Source: Phylloscopus collybita | Taxonomy: Eukaryota; Chordata; Aves; Passeriformes; Phylloscopidae | NCBI GenBank assembly: GCA_027886175.1 | Contig: JAJNNQ010000075.1 | Location: forward strand, 84,733,001 to 84,797,000 | DNA: 64,000 nt | Reading direction: 5' to 3' | Shown: positions 1-12,281 of the stretch, piece by piece | How the letters are laid out: each line of letters opens with the position of its first letter | Position numbering within the stretch: position 1 is the stretch's first letter | The notes under the pieces: model-generated | Told to the model about the DNA's origin: nothing | Databases searched by the model: none | What the model saw: the letters and a program-made list of their open reading frames with translations, nothing else | Made by a program: the position numbers and the translations under genes

Positions 1-1146
1 AGTAAATCTAAACAAAGCTCAAGGAAACAGTCTCTGGCCATGATGACAGTACATCTCTCACTTGATCCCTGCTTGCCGCCTTCTGTGAGCAGGGGTGGCA
101 CCTCCGACCAGGGCTGTGGCCTGTCGAGGCCCGTGAGGAGGCCACGTCACTCACAGACACCACTGCACCACACAAGGGGAACACATCGTCCCTGACAGGA
201 GCACTGGGGACAGGACTGGAACTTTGTAGCCAATGCTCCCTCACCTCTCTACACACACATCCCAAGGCCTGCCTGGAGAAAGAACTGCTGTGTGCAGTCC
301 CAAGCAGGCATGTTGTCTGGGTTGGATCCAATGAAAATTAACACCTGCTTTTGTTCTTGCTGAATAGATAGCTGTCAGGAGAGCAAAAGGTATTTGGGAG
401 CTCTCTGGTTACATCTTCTGAAATGTGCTACAGCCTGCTCAGGGCTAAGCTCTTTCTGCAATGCACCTCAAGTCTGGGGGAGAGAGCAAATTCTGCCAGC
501 TGACGAGGGTGCGGGCACAGCACCTTGCAAACCATGGGTCTCTGGCCACTCTTGCATAGCAGGTGAGGCTACACCATTGACCCCCTCAGGGAGACATGAC
601 TGCTCAGCAGAACAGACCTTGGAAAAGCTGGGCAAGGACATGTCCATCAAATTGGATACACAAAGGTGAATTTTGTTCCCTTGTAGTTTGTCACTGCATT
701 GCTTTTACAGTACTTCAGCTTGGGAAAGTATTTTTTAGGTGTATAAGTCCCCTTATCAAAAGTGTCCTTAAGGTGTTTTAGTCCTCTTTTCTTTTCTGGA
801 AAAAAAAAAATAAAATTCTGAGATTCCTGAACTGGGAATGCTGCTTCTCAGAAGGAAACTTCCTGAGAAAGCCTTAACCTGCATGTCAAACCTTGGGGGA
901 CCTCTGTACCCTGTCCTGGCATGCAGAGGTGAGCCTGTGTGGAAGGGATGCTACACAAAGAGGCTGCACATAAACGAGCAGGCCTGACTGTGAGTGGAGT
1001 CTCAAGGCACTGCACAGAAGTGGACTTTCCTCTGCACCCCGTTGTGGCAGCAGCTCTGCTCTGGGTGCTTTGGCCCAGGCCTTTTGGATCTACCCATTCC
1101 TGGAGCAGTGCTCCCCACACAATGCAGATTTGTCTGTAAACCATAC
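1..1146 (-). other. Partial SLC22A23 intron after exon 8
   Basis: On the gene strand this is the start of the intron that follows the microexon. I see no further SLC22A23 coding sequence (the TM10 region was looked for) and no other gene. The only low-complexity feature is a short A run near 801-810. Confidence 0.7.
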
Positions 1147-1179
1147 CTGAGTCTGGAAGTTGACTGTATTTTCCAATCA
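1147..1179 (-). CDS. SLC22A23: SLC22A23 33-nt microexon (exon 8): outer TM9-10 loop
   Basis: The microexon completes a Leu codon with the T left by the previous exon and then reads IGKYSQLPDS plus one G. This matches the IGKYSQ-PDSG stretch that follows TM9 in SLC22A23. The acceptor is tcttggatgcag (complement starting at 1180) and the donor is CAG followed by gtatgg (complement at 1141-1146), weaker than the gtaagt donors of three of its four neighbours. Both junctions are phase 1, so skipping the exon would keep the frame and remove 11 residues from a loop predicted to face outside the cell. The next exon, expected to begin with Met-Ser-Asp, was not found in 1-1146. Confidence 0.85.
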
Positions 1180-3792
1180 CTGCATCCAAGACCATGGAAG
1201 TCAGAGAAAGATAAATGAGAGAAAGGGAAAGAAAACAAGAACATATGATTTTTATATGTTTATTTATCTGAAAAAAAAAAAAAAAGGTAACTCCCACATG
1301 CCACCCTAGCCCCACCCTCTGACTCTCAATTCTTTCTCATACCAAAACCATCACATCTTTCCCTGGCCACCAGATAGGACATGCTGTTTCCAGGCATATC
1401 TCAGCTGGAAGACAGCATGCTAATGAGACAGTGATAACAAACCAGAAGTAAAACATATTTAAAAGTCCCAGAATTACCACTGGGATTAACACAAAGGCCT
1501 CTTTGTTGTTAATGAAGGGGGAGAAGAGAAAATGCCCTCCTGCTGCAGCCCTGAGGGAATGTCCAACAGAAGCTTGGGTTAGAGAGTAAAATCTAGGCAT
1601 CAGTGCTGTCAGACTGATGGGAGACCTATTCCCCTCCAAACCCATGAGCTGATGGTCCATGTGTCACACTAGCCACCAATCCTAACCACACAGGAGCACA
1701 CAGCAGCACTGGGCAGCAAGGGGAATGGCATCAGCACAAGCTGAGCACAGCTCTGCTGGTCGTCTCCCACCAGGATTCTGTGACTTCCCAGGTGACACTC
1801 CAGAGTTCAGAGCAGAGATCAAATAAGGAGAGCTTCAAGGTCTGCTGCAGGTTTGTGGCTGGTGGAGCCTCTCTCTCTCACACACCATTCTCATATTCTG
1901 ATTTCATCTTCCAATTACAACCAACTTATGCTAATTTAAAACATGCAAGGTGTTGTGGTAGATTTCATAATAAAGAGGGTAATTGCTTCTCTCCAAACAA
2001 CATCTAGATCTTCTGAGGAAGAGGTGGCCATGGTCAAGAGTGGGGAGAGCTGCTCTGAAGTTTGAGGCAGCCTCTCCCTCCTCTTCTCACGAAGAAAAGA
2101 GTAGAGTCACAAAGGGCACTGCGCTGAGAGTGCCCATGTAACACAAAGCACCTAAAGCCATGCCTGATCTTAGTTTTGGCTCACAAACCCACCTAAACCT
2201 GTTATGGAAAAGGTTGTAATGAGTCCTACAGGGTGTTGCCTCCCACCTCCCTCATCCATTTTTTTTTGAAAAAGGGCAACCAGATTTTCGTGGCTCTGGA
2301 GCAGACTAAAGGCTCTGACACACCATCTCTCAAGTAAGCAAGTGTGTGTTTATTGCCTCAACAGTCTCAGCAAACATCTTCCATCCTTAAAACAAAAATG
2401 AAAACGGGCAAATTCAGTGTAGAGAGACCCTGATGGACACCCCCAGAAGAACATGGAGTTTTGGGAGGCTGCACACATGCACAGCACAAATCTGCACGTG
2501 AATGGCCTCAGTCCATCGACAGACATGATGAGGTGCAGCCACGGGACTTCTCCCACTCTCAGCTGGGATTGCTGGACATGGTAAATATGTGCTCAAAGGG
2601 AATGTAAGCATCTGTGCCAAGCTGGGAGCAAACACACACGATGCTGGAGTTTCCTCCATGTCATGCAAGAGGTTCCCTGTTTCCCTGCTACCCTCCCACA
2701 AATAGCCTGTTTGCTGAAGGTTAACTTAGCAAATGCCTCCGGGAAACACAGTCTGTAAATATGAACAATTCCTGTTGGCTCAGAGCTGCCTCCAGTATGT
2801 AAGAATGTGAAAACTTTCCATCTTCAATGCAAAAAGCTCTTTCTTATATTAAGGCCCTCAATTATTTCTAAACTTAGAAATTAAAACTAGCAATAAGCAG
2901 TGTTCTGGTGTTTGTCTCACTTCCAGTTTGTCCAAAGTATGTCTCAATCCTCTTCCCCTTTCCTTGGGGCAGGGTTTTATGGGACAGGGGTCTAATGATT
3001 GGCAACTGTGAGAGTGACAAAGCACATCCCACATTCCCTCTGCTTCAACACCTCTCTGATTCATCAAGTTCAACCTCCTCAACCAACAAAAAAAGAAGAG
3101 AATGAAATAAAATAAAAAAAGGAAAGGGAATATTTCTCTAGCAGTTTTAATAGCTGAAGCAGCTCAAAAGGGCCAGACAAAAGGTACTGTCTGCAAAGGA
3201 AGAGGTAGAACCCTCTCAATTTTCACAGGAACAACCCATTTGAAACGCTGTGTCACTTCCCAAAATCATGTGTATACATTCACATGGACCGTACATACAC
3301 AGTGTGTTAAAAGTGGGGTCTTCCAGCTGCACGATTTCCATGCTTGTTTGTAGCAAGATGCTTAGAGCAGGCAGAGGACATTCACCTTTTGCTCTGACTT
3401 CTGCATGGTTTAGAGGCCGCTTGAGAAGCAGACTTGAGTGGGAAAGTTTTCCCTTCCCCATCTCTATACAGCTCTTTCCCTGGGGGCTATTTCACTAAAA
3501 TAACATTGAAAGCGTTTCTTGTTTCCTTGTTTGTTTTCTTGGTGACTACCCCGGATACAGCACCAATGCTCAATAAGCTTCACCACGGGAATCATCCAGA
3601 ATACAATGCCTTTTGTTAATCAGCATGAGAAACAAGTGTTTGGGGAAACCTTCAAACAAATGCAGATTCTAAAACTACGCAGGTGTATAACATGACAAAT
3701 CTGGGAAAGGCAAAGGAAATGCTAGTACTTCCTGGTCCCTTATTTGCATGTCAAGCTTGTGAGGTCCTGAAAAGCTCTCATCTTCAACTTAC
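1180..3792 (-). other. SLC22A23 intron between exons 7 and 8 (about 2.6 kb)
   Basis: The intron runs from donor gtaagt (complement at 3787-3792) to the microexon acceptor at 1180-1181. It holds a 14-15 nt A run near 1271-1284 (T-rich on the gene strand, about 90 nt upstream of the microexon), a T run near 2260 and an A/G-rich stretch near 3085-3130. No other gene or repeat family was recognised. Confidence 0.8.
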
Positions 3793-4025
3793 AGTTGAGA
3801 AGGCCCAGCTGCAGAAGTGATGCCAGAGCTGTAAGTATCATGAAGAGCAGGAGTCCTCCTCTCCTCCCCAGAAACCCAACCACAGGGCACATGGCCAAGC
3901 AGGATGCCAGGGCAATCCCAGCCATGGTGTAGTAGTCCGCATAGAAGTTGTGGGTAATGGCCATCTTCGCTTCGTGCCCCATCATGCTTTTTGCAAAGCA
4001 GTGGTGTATGCCATAGCCAGTCAGC
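3793..4025 (-). CDS. SLC22A23: SLC22A23 internal exon (exon 7): TM7, TM8, GRRGG loop, TM9
   Basis: This is the largest exon in the window, 233 nt (1 nt + 77 codons + 1 nt). It begins LTGYGIHHCFAKSMMGHE (TM7 and outer loop), continues with NFYADYY and a TM8 helix, then the FLGRRGG inner loop (the C-terminal-half counterpart of the major facilitator motif between TM2 and TM3), and ends in the TM9 helix LLFMILTALASLLQLGLLN. The acceptor is a run of C ending cag and the donor is gtaagt (complement at 3787-3792). The outer TM7-8 loop (Ala-Lys-Met-Ala-Ile-Thr-His) differs clearly from the mammalian protein as I recall it, while the GRRGG loop and TM9 are unchanged. Confidence 0.95.
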
Positions 4026-6660
4026 CTGGGGGAAACAGGAGAGGGCAAGAGAGACCATTGCTGAGAGGGCAGAACACACACTGCACTGTAATTCAGTGTG
4101 GGGAGGCATTAATGCAGGAACACAACACCTTAAGTTAAGAAACTTATCTCTAGGTGCTACTGCGAAAATAAGCACTGATAAAAAGAAGCAAAAGAAAAAA
4201 AATCTCCCTTCAACCAAATATTTGCTGACTTTATTCATATAGCTGATGCTCATGGTACGATCGAGGCATGGGGGATTTTAGAAGAACTCCTAGTGTGTGA
4301 TAGGTTTTCCCATTGTATTTGAGAAATCCCATTCCCAGAGGAGCACATCTCTCTGTTCCCAGTGCACCTGCTGACAGCTACAGAGCCAGCACTGCCAGAG
4401 CCAGAAGCAGCCTCTGTGCTGGGACAGCAAAGGAACAGCCACCTGCCTGTGGCATTTGATCATACTAAATACAAGCACTACACCTCACTTCCCAAGCTAG
4501 CCTGTTGCAACTGAAAGCCCCTGAGAAAGGAGTATTTGAAGTTGTATGTGCTGCAATGATTATTATAATTATGAAACAATAAGCTCTAATTCAGTCTACA
4601 CATTTACACCATCCCTCATAGCAAAGTGTCTCCTCCTCTTTAAAAAGTTTCTTTGAGATGCCACTGATCAACATCTTACCATCTCTTTCTCCTGTCTCAC
4701 CCTGCACCTCCAGAAAAAAGGAAAAAAAAAAAAGGAAGAAAGAGCAGGGGGCTGGAGGTACAAAAGTCAGATGAGAAGCCCCAGCATCACTCCTGATGTA
4801 GTACAAAATAGCACAGGGGTGCAACAAGAGAGGTCAATGCTCTCAACTGCATCCATCACAGCTTGAGTACCTCTGCCAACAAGAACCTCCTGTCCCTGGT
4901 ACTTACACAAGACAAATCTCATGGCACAAATTAACAGTGCCTGAGAGAGTGGGAAGCACAGTTCCAGGTCTCCAAAAAATAAAAAAGAAAAAAAGAAAGT
5001 CAGGTACATTATTACACTGATACACTTCTATCCTCCTGAAGGTCAGGAATTTGAAGCTCTATCAGTGTAAACTGGATATCCAAATAAGCCTAGAAACAGC
5101 TGGGGGGGATACACAATGACTGAGTACACGACAGCCCAGGGCCTGAGGACCTTCTCTTGCAAACTTGTGAGTCAATGGTCTAGTTCAAAACCCCACCCTC
5201 AATACCAAACAGTTTACCCCTAATAAAAACCTAATACAAGTGCTTGCTGTTACACAAAAATGACATTTGCTTTGAATAACTAGATTATAGCTGACTCTTC
5301 CCATAAGAGAAATATTAATCAGCAAACAGTAGTAATAAAAGGGCAGAGTAAATCAGCTTTTCTTCTATCTTTCTCTTCCGTGCATGCAAACACAATTTGC
5401 AGAAGTTGCTATTGAGGCCATGATCTATAAACAAAATTATTGTATCATCTGGACTTTGCTTTCCAGCCTATTCCCTAAGAATGACTCTATGCTCTTAACT
5501 TGGTGAGCAGCTCAGAATAGTTACTTTTAAAACTAAATCCTTGTCTCCCCCTTAATTTCTTTTTGTTTCCTGCAAAAGATTTCTTCTCCATGTACTGAAA
5601 ATTCAGCACAGCCCTGTCTAACAGGAATAATAGAAGTAAAATTAAATATTTTTTTTCACCCCTTAAAAACAAACATGAAATCTATTTCCTCAGATGTACA
5701 TCTGCTTCATGCTCTGCTTGGATGGCAAAGAACCTCCATGTGCTAGTGCCAGAAGTTATTCTTTGGGCTGCCTAGGGATTCTGATTTAGGGAATTTCCAG
5801 ATAGGCAAATTAATGTGGGTGAGGGAGAAGGGGAGAATTCTCCAGGTAAACAGTTTTCACAAATCCATTTAATGCTGTCTATTAAATGTACTTGGTGAGC
5901 CTAAGGAGAAAGCTCTCTTTCAGAACAGAGGGAGTCCCTCACTGGTGGGTGGAAGAGAGACACAAACCTCGTAAAATCAGAGTTGGTTCTGCAACAACTA
6001 ACACTGGAAACTGACCCCTGAAATCTGTGTGCTTCTGGGTGACTTTGCCCAGCATGGGAGCTGTCCCCTCTGGGTGGTGGCTGATCCACAACCCTGCTAA
6101 ACAGGAGTGAGGGCTGCAGAATACTGCCCTGAAGTGAGGAAGAAAAAGCCACAAGAGGGCTACATACTTTGAAATCTAGCAGAGAAAGGGGATTCCCAGT
6201 CTTCCCCATCCCCACCGCCCACTTGAAAAAAAACTCATGAGGGAGCAACTTGTATTTACTGGCAAGCAGCATCTTCCTCTGCACCACAGCCCTATCAGAT
6301 GTAAACAACTTGAACCTGCACTCCTGAGGCATAAATGGCTTCAAAACTCCCACCTGAGATGCCAAGCAGGTGTCTGCATGCATGAGCACGTGGCCACAGG
6401 AGACCACTGGTGACAGCAATGCTGTTGCAGCACGGCACCTGAGAAGATGCAGCTCTGCTGCCCGAAACAGCCAACGAGCTCCTCCACGTTTGCCATAAAA
6501 AATATAGTTCCCTGCAACAGTTGGTGTTTTTCCAGGATCATTTATCAGAGATGTTAGTGAAGGGTCCCACAGCAGGAAATAGTGGAGGCCCCTCATCACT
6601 TTCTATTGCTGCTGCAGCTCACTGACCACACAATTACACAACCAAAGAGATTGGACTTAC
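4026..6660 (-). other. SLC22A23 intron between exons 6 and 7 (about 2.6 kb)
   Basis: The intron contains A/G-rich low-complexity tracts near 4190-4200, 4714-4742 and 4976-5000. A 232-codon minus-strand open frame at 5901-6599 has no recognisable domain and ends just short of exon 6, so I treat it as chance. Nothing else was identified. Confidence 0.8.
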
Positions 6661-6763
6661 GAGTTCACACACAACACTACGATGTTTTTCCACAGGTTCC
6701 TTGTTCCCACCACTTTAACAATGCAGACTTTCTTCGGTCTCCTGGTGATTTCCTTTTCCAGCT
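6661..6763 (-). CDS. SLC22A23: SLC22A23 internal exon (exon 6): inner loop and start of TM7
   Basis: This 103-nt exon (2 nt + 33 codons + 2 nt) encodes the basic end of the cytoplasmic TM6-7 loop and the start of TM7. Visible residues include RRPKKVCIVKVVGTRNLWKN and then the hydrophobic IVVLCVN. The acceptor is tttatttcag and the donor is gtaagt (complement at 6655-6660). The final TC joins the G that opens the next exon to make Ser, giving VNSLTGYG across the junction. This is the most conserved of the five exons by eye. Only Ile-Thr in place of Leu-Ser after KE differs from the human protein as I remember it. Confidence 0.95.
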
Positions 6764-9295
6764 CTGAAATAAACCAAATGAGAATTATCATTTCTCTGAG
6801 GAGAATGAGAAGGAGAAGATTTAATTGTGAACTAAGACATTCTGAGGGACATTCTGGAGAGCATAACACTATTGATTGCATTAACAGGAACAATAACTGC
6901 CTGCCTAAAGTCCAGCACAGGTTCCTCCTTTTCTTCCAGGCTTCCCTTCATCTTCTTGGGGAAAAGAACTTACTAAGAACTCCTTCATACTCCAAACCTT
7001 CTCCCAGCTAAAAATGTGTATATAAAGTGGGAGCGGTATGGAGCTTGACCTCAACAAGCATGATAGCAAATTTCTTGAAGAACTTCAGGATTCTGTTAAA
7101 TTTTAAACCTCTCCACAGGGAGGACTGCATTTGCTCCCTTCGTGCAATGAATACCTAAAAAGCCATGGAAAGCACTGGAGCTCAAACTCATTTTTCATGG
7201 GTAATCTTTTAAAGTTTGTTCAAATGCAAGTTTCAGAAGGAAGTGGCTAGGACATTATGTCAGCTCATCCATCTTCCACTCCCTTCCCTTTTCAAATATT
7301 TAAAATTTTTCTGATGGATGTCCTAAACGTTAAGACATTTCCTTAAAGAAAAATCATTGGGCATCAGGAGCTGTGGTGTCTTTGCACTTCAGAACTAAAA
7401 CCCCACCGTGTCCTCCCAGTGCTGGGCAGCTTCAAGTGAACTTTTCTTTGCAATGTTGAAATAACACACACAGCCTTACAAATGTTGCATCTGATATCCT
7501 TGTTGGCACAGGACAATAACAAAGGGCACTGCTTATTTCCCAGTTATCATTAAGTTAGAGCTTGAACACCCATCTAAGCATGCCAAAGCAGCCACTGTTT
7601 CCAAGCTACTTGATCAGTGAGCAGGAAGTCCAATAAAAACAGAAGAAGCTGTAGCTATAAAGAAGCATCACAAAAAAAATGCCCTCCAGGAGCACAGGCT
7701 AGGTCTGTTTTTTGGGGTAAAGGCTTTCAGTGCTGCTTTCCAGCCTGACTGTGTTTCAAAGGCAGCAGCAGCATGGCCCTGTTGTGAAGGGTGCACGTGT
7801 TCCCTTCGTGCATGCACAATGAGCTCGGGTGTCCTCAGCCGCCCACACTGGCCTGCCCTGACCTCTGCCTTACTCTGCTGAATAGCAACCTCCTCAAGAG
7901 ATGCAAGACAGGAGAAAATAAAAACAAGCTGGAGGGCAGGGGTGTGTGGGGGTTTTAAAAAGAAAAAGTCACCTGAATTTACAAACTAAACAAAAAAAAC
8001 CACATGTACCAGCTATTATTTGAAAAGTGCATCACAAAAATAATAAATCAAACAAACATTATTTACATGCAAATACTTGAGCTCCTGGCCTTCTCTCTAG
8101 AGTAACTACTGAGAAGGCTTCCAACAAAAGCAGCAAAGGGTATTTTATGCTAGTTATTGCACTTAAACAGAATATTGCTATACTACTTTCCTAACAACCT
8201 GATAATGGCCATTTCTCCCCAGAATCTATGCAGCATGAAGCTCACAAAAGCAGAAAAACTAAGGTAGAGCAAAAGAAGAAATTGGTTAAATTAATATTTG
8301 TATTAGAAAAGCCCTCCTCAGGCTCAGCAATGGATTGGGGCCATATTAAAATATACACAATAAAAAAAACAAGGAACCTAATCTCAAAGAACAAGGTCAA
8401 AATAATTTTTGTAGCAAGATCCTAGGCAGGAATAAGTGGGAACAAAATAATTCAGAACAATGGAAGCAGTTAGATAAAACATAATTGTAAAGCCCATGAC
8501 TGAGCCCAGGACAAAACTTCTATAGCAAAAAAAGTCAAGCACTAGAAGAAGCACAAGGGTTTTCAAAGCCTCTTGGTGGGTGTTTACAATTTCAGCTGAA
8601 GAGCAACAATGCAAATCACTACCCAAACAACACATATTGCACAGATTTCATGTGGACAAAAGGGTTCACTCTCAAACTAAGAATAACCAGTTCTGGCCTG
8701 TAAAGTAAAACATCTCATCCTCTGTCAGCAGAAGGTACACATGCCATGTTCTTCAGATTTTCTTAATCTTACAGGGTTTTTTGTTTGTTTCTCAGAGAAA
8801 TTTTTATTTTTTTCTTTTAGGACAGAGAGCAGACTTACTTGTAAATACATGCTGTATTGAGCCACAACAATAAAATTAAGAGAAGCAACACTTAACTTGG
8901 CTACACTTTTCTTCGGAACCAAACATCATTTTGCCTTCCCCTTCTTTGTTTATACATCAGGGCTTCCTATAATCCGTATGTTCTTTGTTTATTGTCATGC
9001 AACCTTCTCATGTTGGCCTCCCCCCAACTTCTGAACAGGTTCCCATCAGTGTTTTTCACTGAACTGCTGTTCTGCCCTCAAGCAAAGGCTCACTTGGTTA
9101 TGTGAACTGTCAAACACCTCCTGTGTCAGCTGCAGTGAGGATGACACATGACAGGGGAGCTCTACCCTACTCAGGCAGCAGTCTTTCTGCAGTGAACCCT
9201 TGCTTCTGCCCTCGTGGGGGTTATACTCCATGGATACTAGCACAAGCATTACACAAAAATGTCTCAATTACAGATGTAACAGCATTACAAGTATT

Positions 9296-9354
9296 AAGAA
9301 AAGGGGAAAAATGGGAGGGGGGAAAAAAAGAAAAAAAGGAGGGGGAAAAAAGAA
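9296..9354. repeat. Homopurine tract with partial mirror symmetry
   Basis: The plus strand is purine-only except for one T at 9312. The part from 9313 on has G blocks on both sides of an a7-g-a7 centre, an arrangement able in principle to form triplex (H-) DNA. Confidence 0.8.
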
Positions 9355-12239
9355 TCTGGCCTCAAACCTTGCAAAGAATGCAAACAGAACCTGGCTTTTT
9401 ATGGAGAGCCTTGTGACTCTACCAGCTGTTTATGCCTCCATCCCTCTACAATGTTGTTAAAACTCCAAACTCAAGTCACCTGCTTTGAGATGAATGACAC
9501 CTCTCCAAGTCTCCAACACAATCCGTCTTTCTGATGGCTTTCTCCCTCCTTTGTTTCTATGAACACTAGTGAGATAGTCACCAAAAATCCCCACTGCACT
9601 GCAAAATCAATGACTAGCAATAACCAAAATATCACTCCAATAGGAACAAATAAGCTATGTGACTTGAAAAGAAGTCACCAGCTACAGAAGTGGCTTTCAT
9701 GTAAGTGACCTGCTGACTTTGGAGGGAGCCTGCCTGCATGAAAGGACTTGCTCTGACTGACTTTGATGAGCATCAGGAGAGTGACAGCTCTCAGGCTGAC
9801 TGACTTCATAGGTCAAAGTTAAGATACTAAATCCAAACCAACACATATTAAAACCTCATGGTAGCAAACTATTGCTCTCTTAGGACTAACACCAGAAAAG
9901 CTCCCTGTACACCCAACTAACTCTGATTTTACATCAAAGTCACCAGTACAGAAGGAATTTGCATTAAATGTTTCAGTTTTGGTTTACCAAAAGGGAGAGT
10001 GTGGAATATAAAAGTATTTCTATTAATTTATTCAGAGACCCCTAATAAGTTTTCCCATACTCCAAAGCCCACACACACTCTAGGCTTCCTATTCAGGGAC
10101 TCAGTAGGAAAACTGTCAACAAGCTAACTCTTTATATCTCAGTGGAAATTAGAGCTATTCACTGGCAGACTTTAAAAGTCTCATGGGAAGGGGAACCCTA
10201 CCAGCTTCCAACTTGCAACGCTGCTGAAATCTCATGGGACCCTCTGCATTTCAGAAGCATGCCTTTCAAAATCAGAAAGTATCTTTAAAGCCTTCAGATG
10301 AAGCCACCCATCTCTGCATCACTTGGCATAGACAAAACAGACAAAAGCCCAAATCAAGCCGCTGAGAAATTATGTCCAAAATGACAAGTGCCCTGTGGTG
10401 ATGGACTTCTGCTGGATTTTTCTGGCTGCCAACAGATACTGTCAGTAGCTCTTTGAACAAGAAAAGATCTATGGAAGCCTTACACAGAGACTCAATCAAT
10501 CCCTGGAGCATGACAGCTCTGCAGCAGGAGGTGGACTAGTCCAAAACACAGAGATGAAGCAATCTACTCTCAGGCAGGCAGAGCTACTGGTACATAGGTT
10601 TATTTATACCTTCCAGAACTTTTATCCAGCTCTAAAGCCATATACAGAAATTATGAAGTAAATACTGACTGACAGAGGGCAGAGAGCAATAAAGGATAGA
10701 AAAATGGAAATCATAAGGAGATGACAGGACATTAGTAGGGGGACGACTTGTCTTATTTAAAAAAAAAAAACCCACACCTTGTTTAATAACCTGTGTGCGT
10801 AGGGAGCTTGGCAAAAACCTCAGAAATGTACTAATAAGGTTTGCTGGTGACAAAGTGAGGCACTACCTTGCTGTCAAAGGTAAAGACAATGCAAATGGGT
10901 CGTCAGAGGGAACTGGGTGAGCTTGAGATCCAGTGTGTGGCAAAAGCAAGTGAAAATGTGAAATACAAGGCAAAATTCTCAGTGACTAAGGGGAAATGTT
11001 TCTGTTGGAAGATAAGCAAAACCTGTGTTGGACTTGGTTATGTACTACTTGAACACAAGTGGCTTTATGGCACCAGTTTAATGCAGCCATGAGGTATTTG
11101 CAATTCAGCAATGAAATACTGGAATTCTTTTACAATTCTGGTCATCAACATTTGAGAAACAAAAGCTCCAGAAAGCCCATTTATAAAAGGAGAAGAGATA
11201 GAGGAGAACTTCATCTCAGTACAGGAACAGGGCTGTTCTCTCCTCATATAGCATGAGAAAAAAAAAGATTTAAGATAGGCACAGACAGGAGCAAATGGGA
11301 AAGGGGAAAAAGAACAAATCCAGATAGCTATAGTGTATTTGAACTGAATGCTAAAATGTGCCCGCTGTACAAGAGGAATATGGAGACTGAAATGGCCTTC
11401 TAACAAAAGCACTGGACATAAATATGAACAGCATTTCAAATGAACCTCCTTTCATGAGAGCAACTCTATAACTCTAGGACTATAACAGCTAACCAATGGT
11501 TTATTTCAATCCTGTATTTCTAATTACATTCAAAAAAGAAGGAAAAGTCAGACATGTGGTTGCTGTTGCAATCTTCAGTTGCTCATGTGCATTATGATAC
11601 CGCACTTAGATGATCACACATCAGTTTTTCCCCCAGAATGTTCACTGCAGTCATCCAAGGGGCAGGTGTTAAAGAGCTCTCTGCCTTTCCCATTCAACAT
11701 GTACCCCTCAGCCTCATTATCCAAACCTCCTAGTGAGTACAAAAAAATTGTAGATTTCCTTAGAGACATTCCTACAGTGCTGTCAGAATACACATGTATT
11801 TCATAAATGCAAATGAAATAATATCTACCACCTTCTTGTAAGACTAAGGGCAAAGATTACTTCTGTTTTGCAGGCAGGGAGATAAAATAGAGAGGATTTG
11901 TGCCCAGAATGAGCAAAAATCATGCAGCGATACCCCTTGTAGGTGTTGATATAAATGCTCTCATCTTTCTGCCAATCCAGCCCCAGAATTACAGAGACAG
12001 ACACTGAAGAAATTGTGATTACTGACAGCACTGAAAGGGCCTGATTCCAGGGAAGTCTCCATCATCATACAAGAACATCCCTAACAGACCCAGAGAATGA
12101 GTACAGCTCTTCAGGAGGTATTCAGCTTCATTTCCCCAACACTCTCCTCTTTCCTTCTGCAATGCTCTGCCTCATTCACTACACACCTTCCAAATTCTGC
12201 AACAAATGAGGAACAGACAACAGCTTCATTCCCACATCA

Positions 12240-12281
12240 TCGTCCATCCTATGCACTGATTCGTCCATCCTATGCCCTGTG
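12240..12281. repeat. 21-bp imperfect tandem duplication
   Basis: The 15-mer tcgtccatcctatgc occurs at 12240-12254 and again at 12261-12275, each followed by c-rich partly matching sequence (actgat and cctgtg). Confidence 0.85.

Noticed and set aside
5901..6599. Longest open frame in the window, 232 codons, minus strand
   Set aside because: No recognisable domain or family similarity. It lies inside an SLC22A23 intron and its composition looks like translated non-coding DNA.
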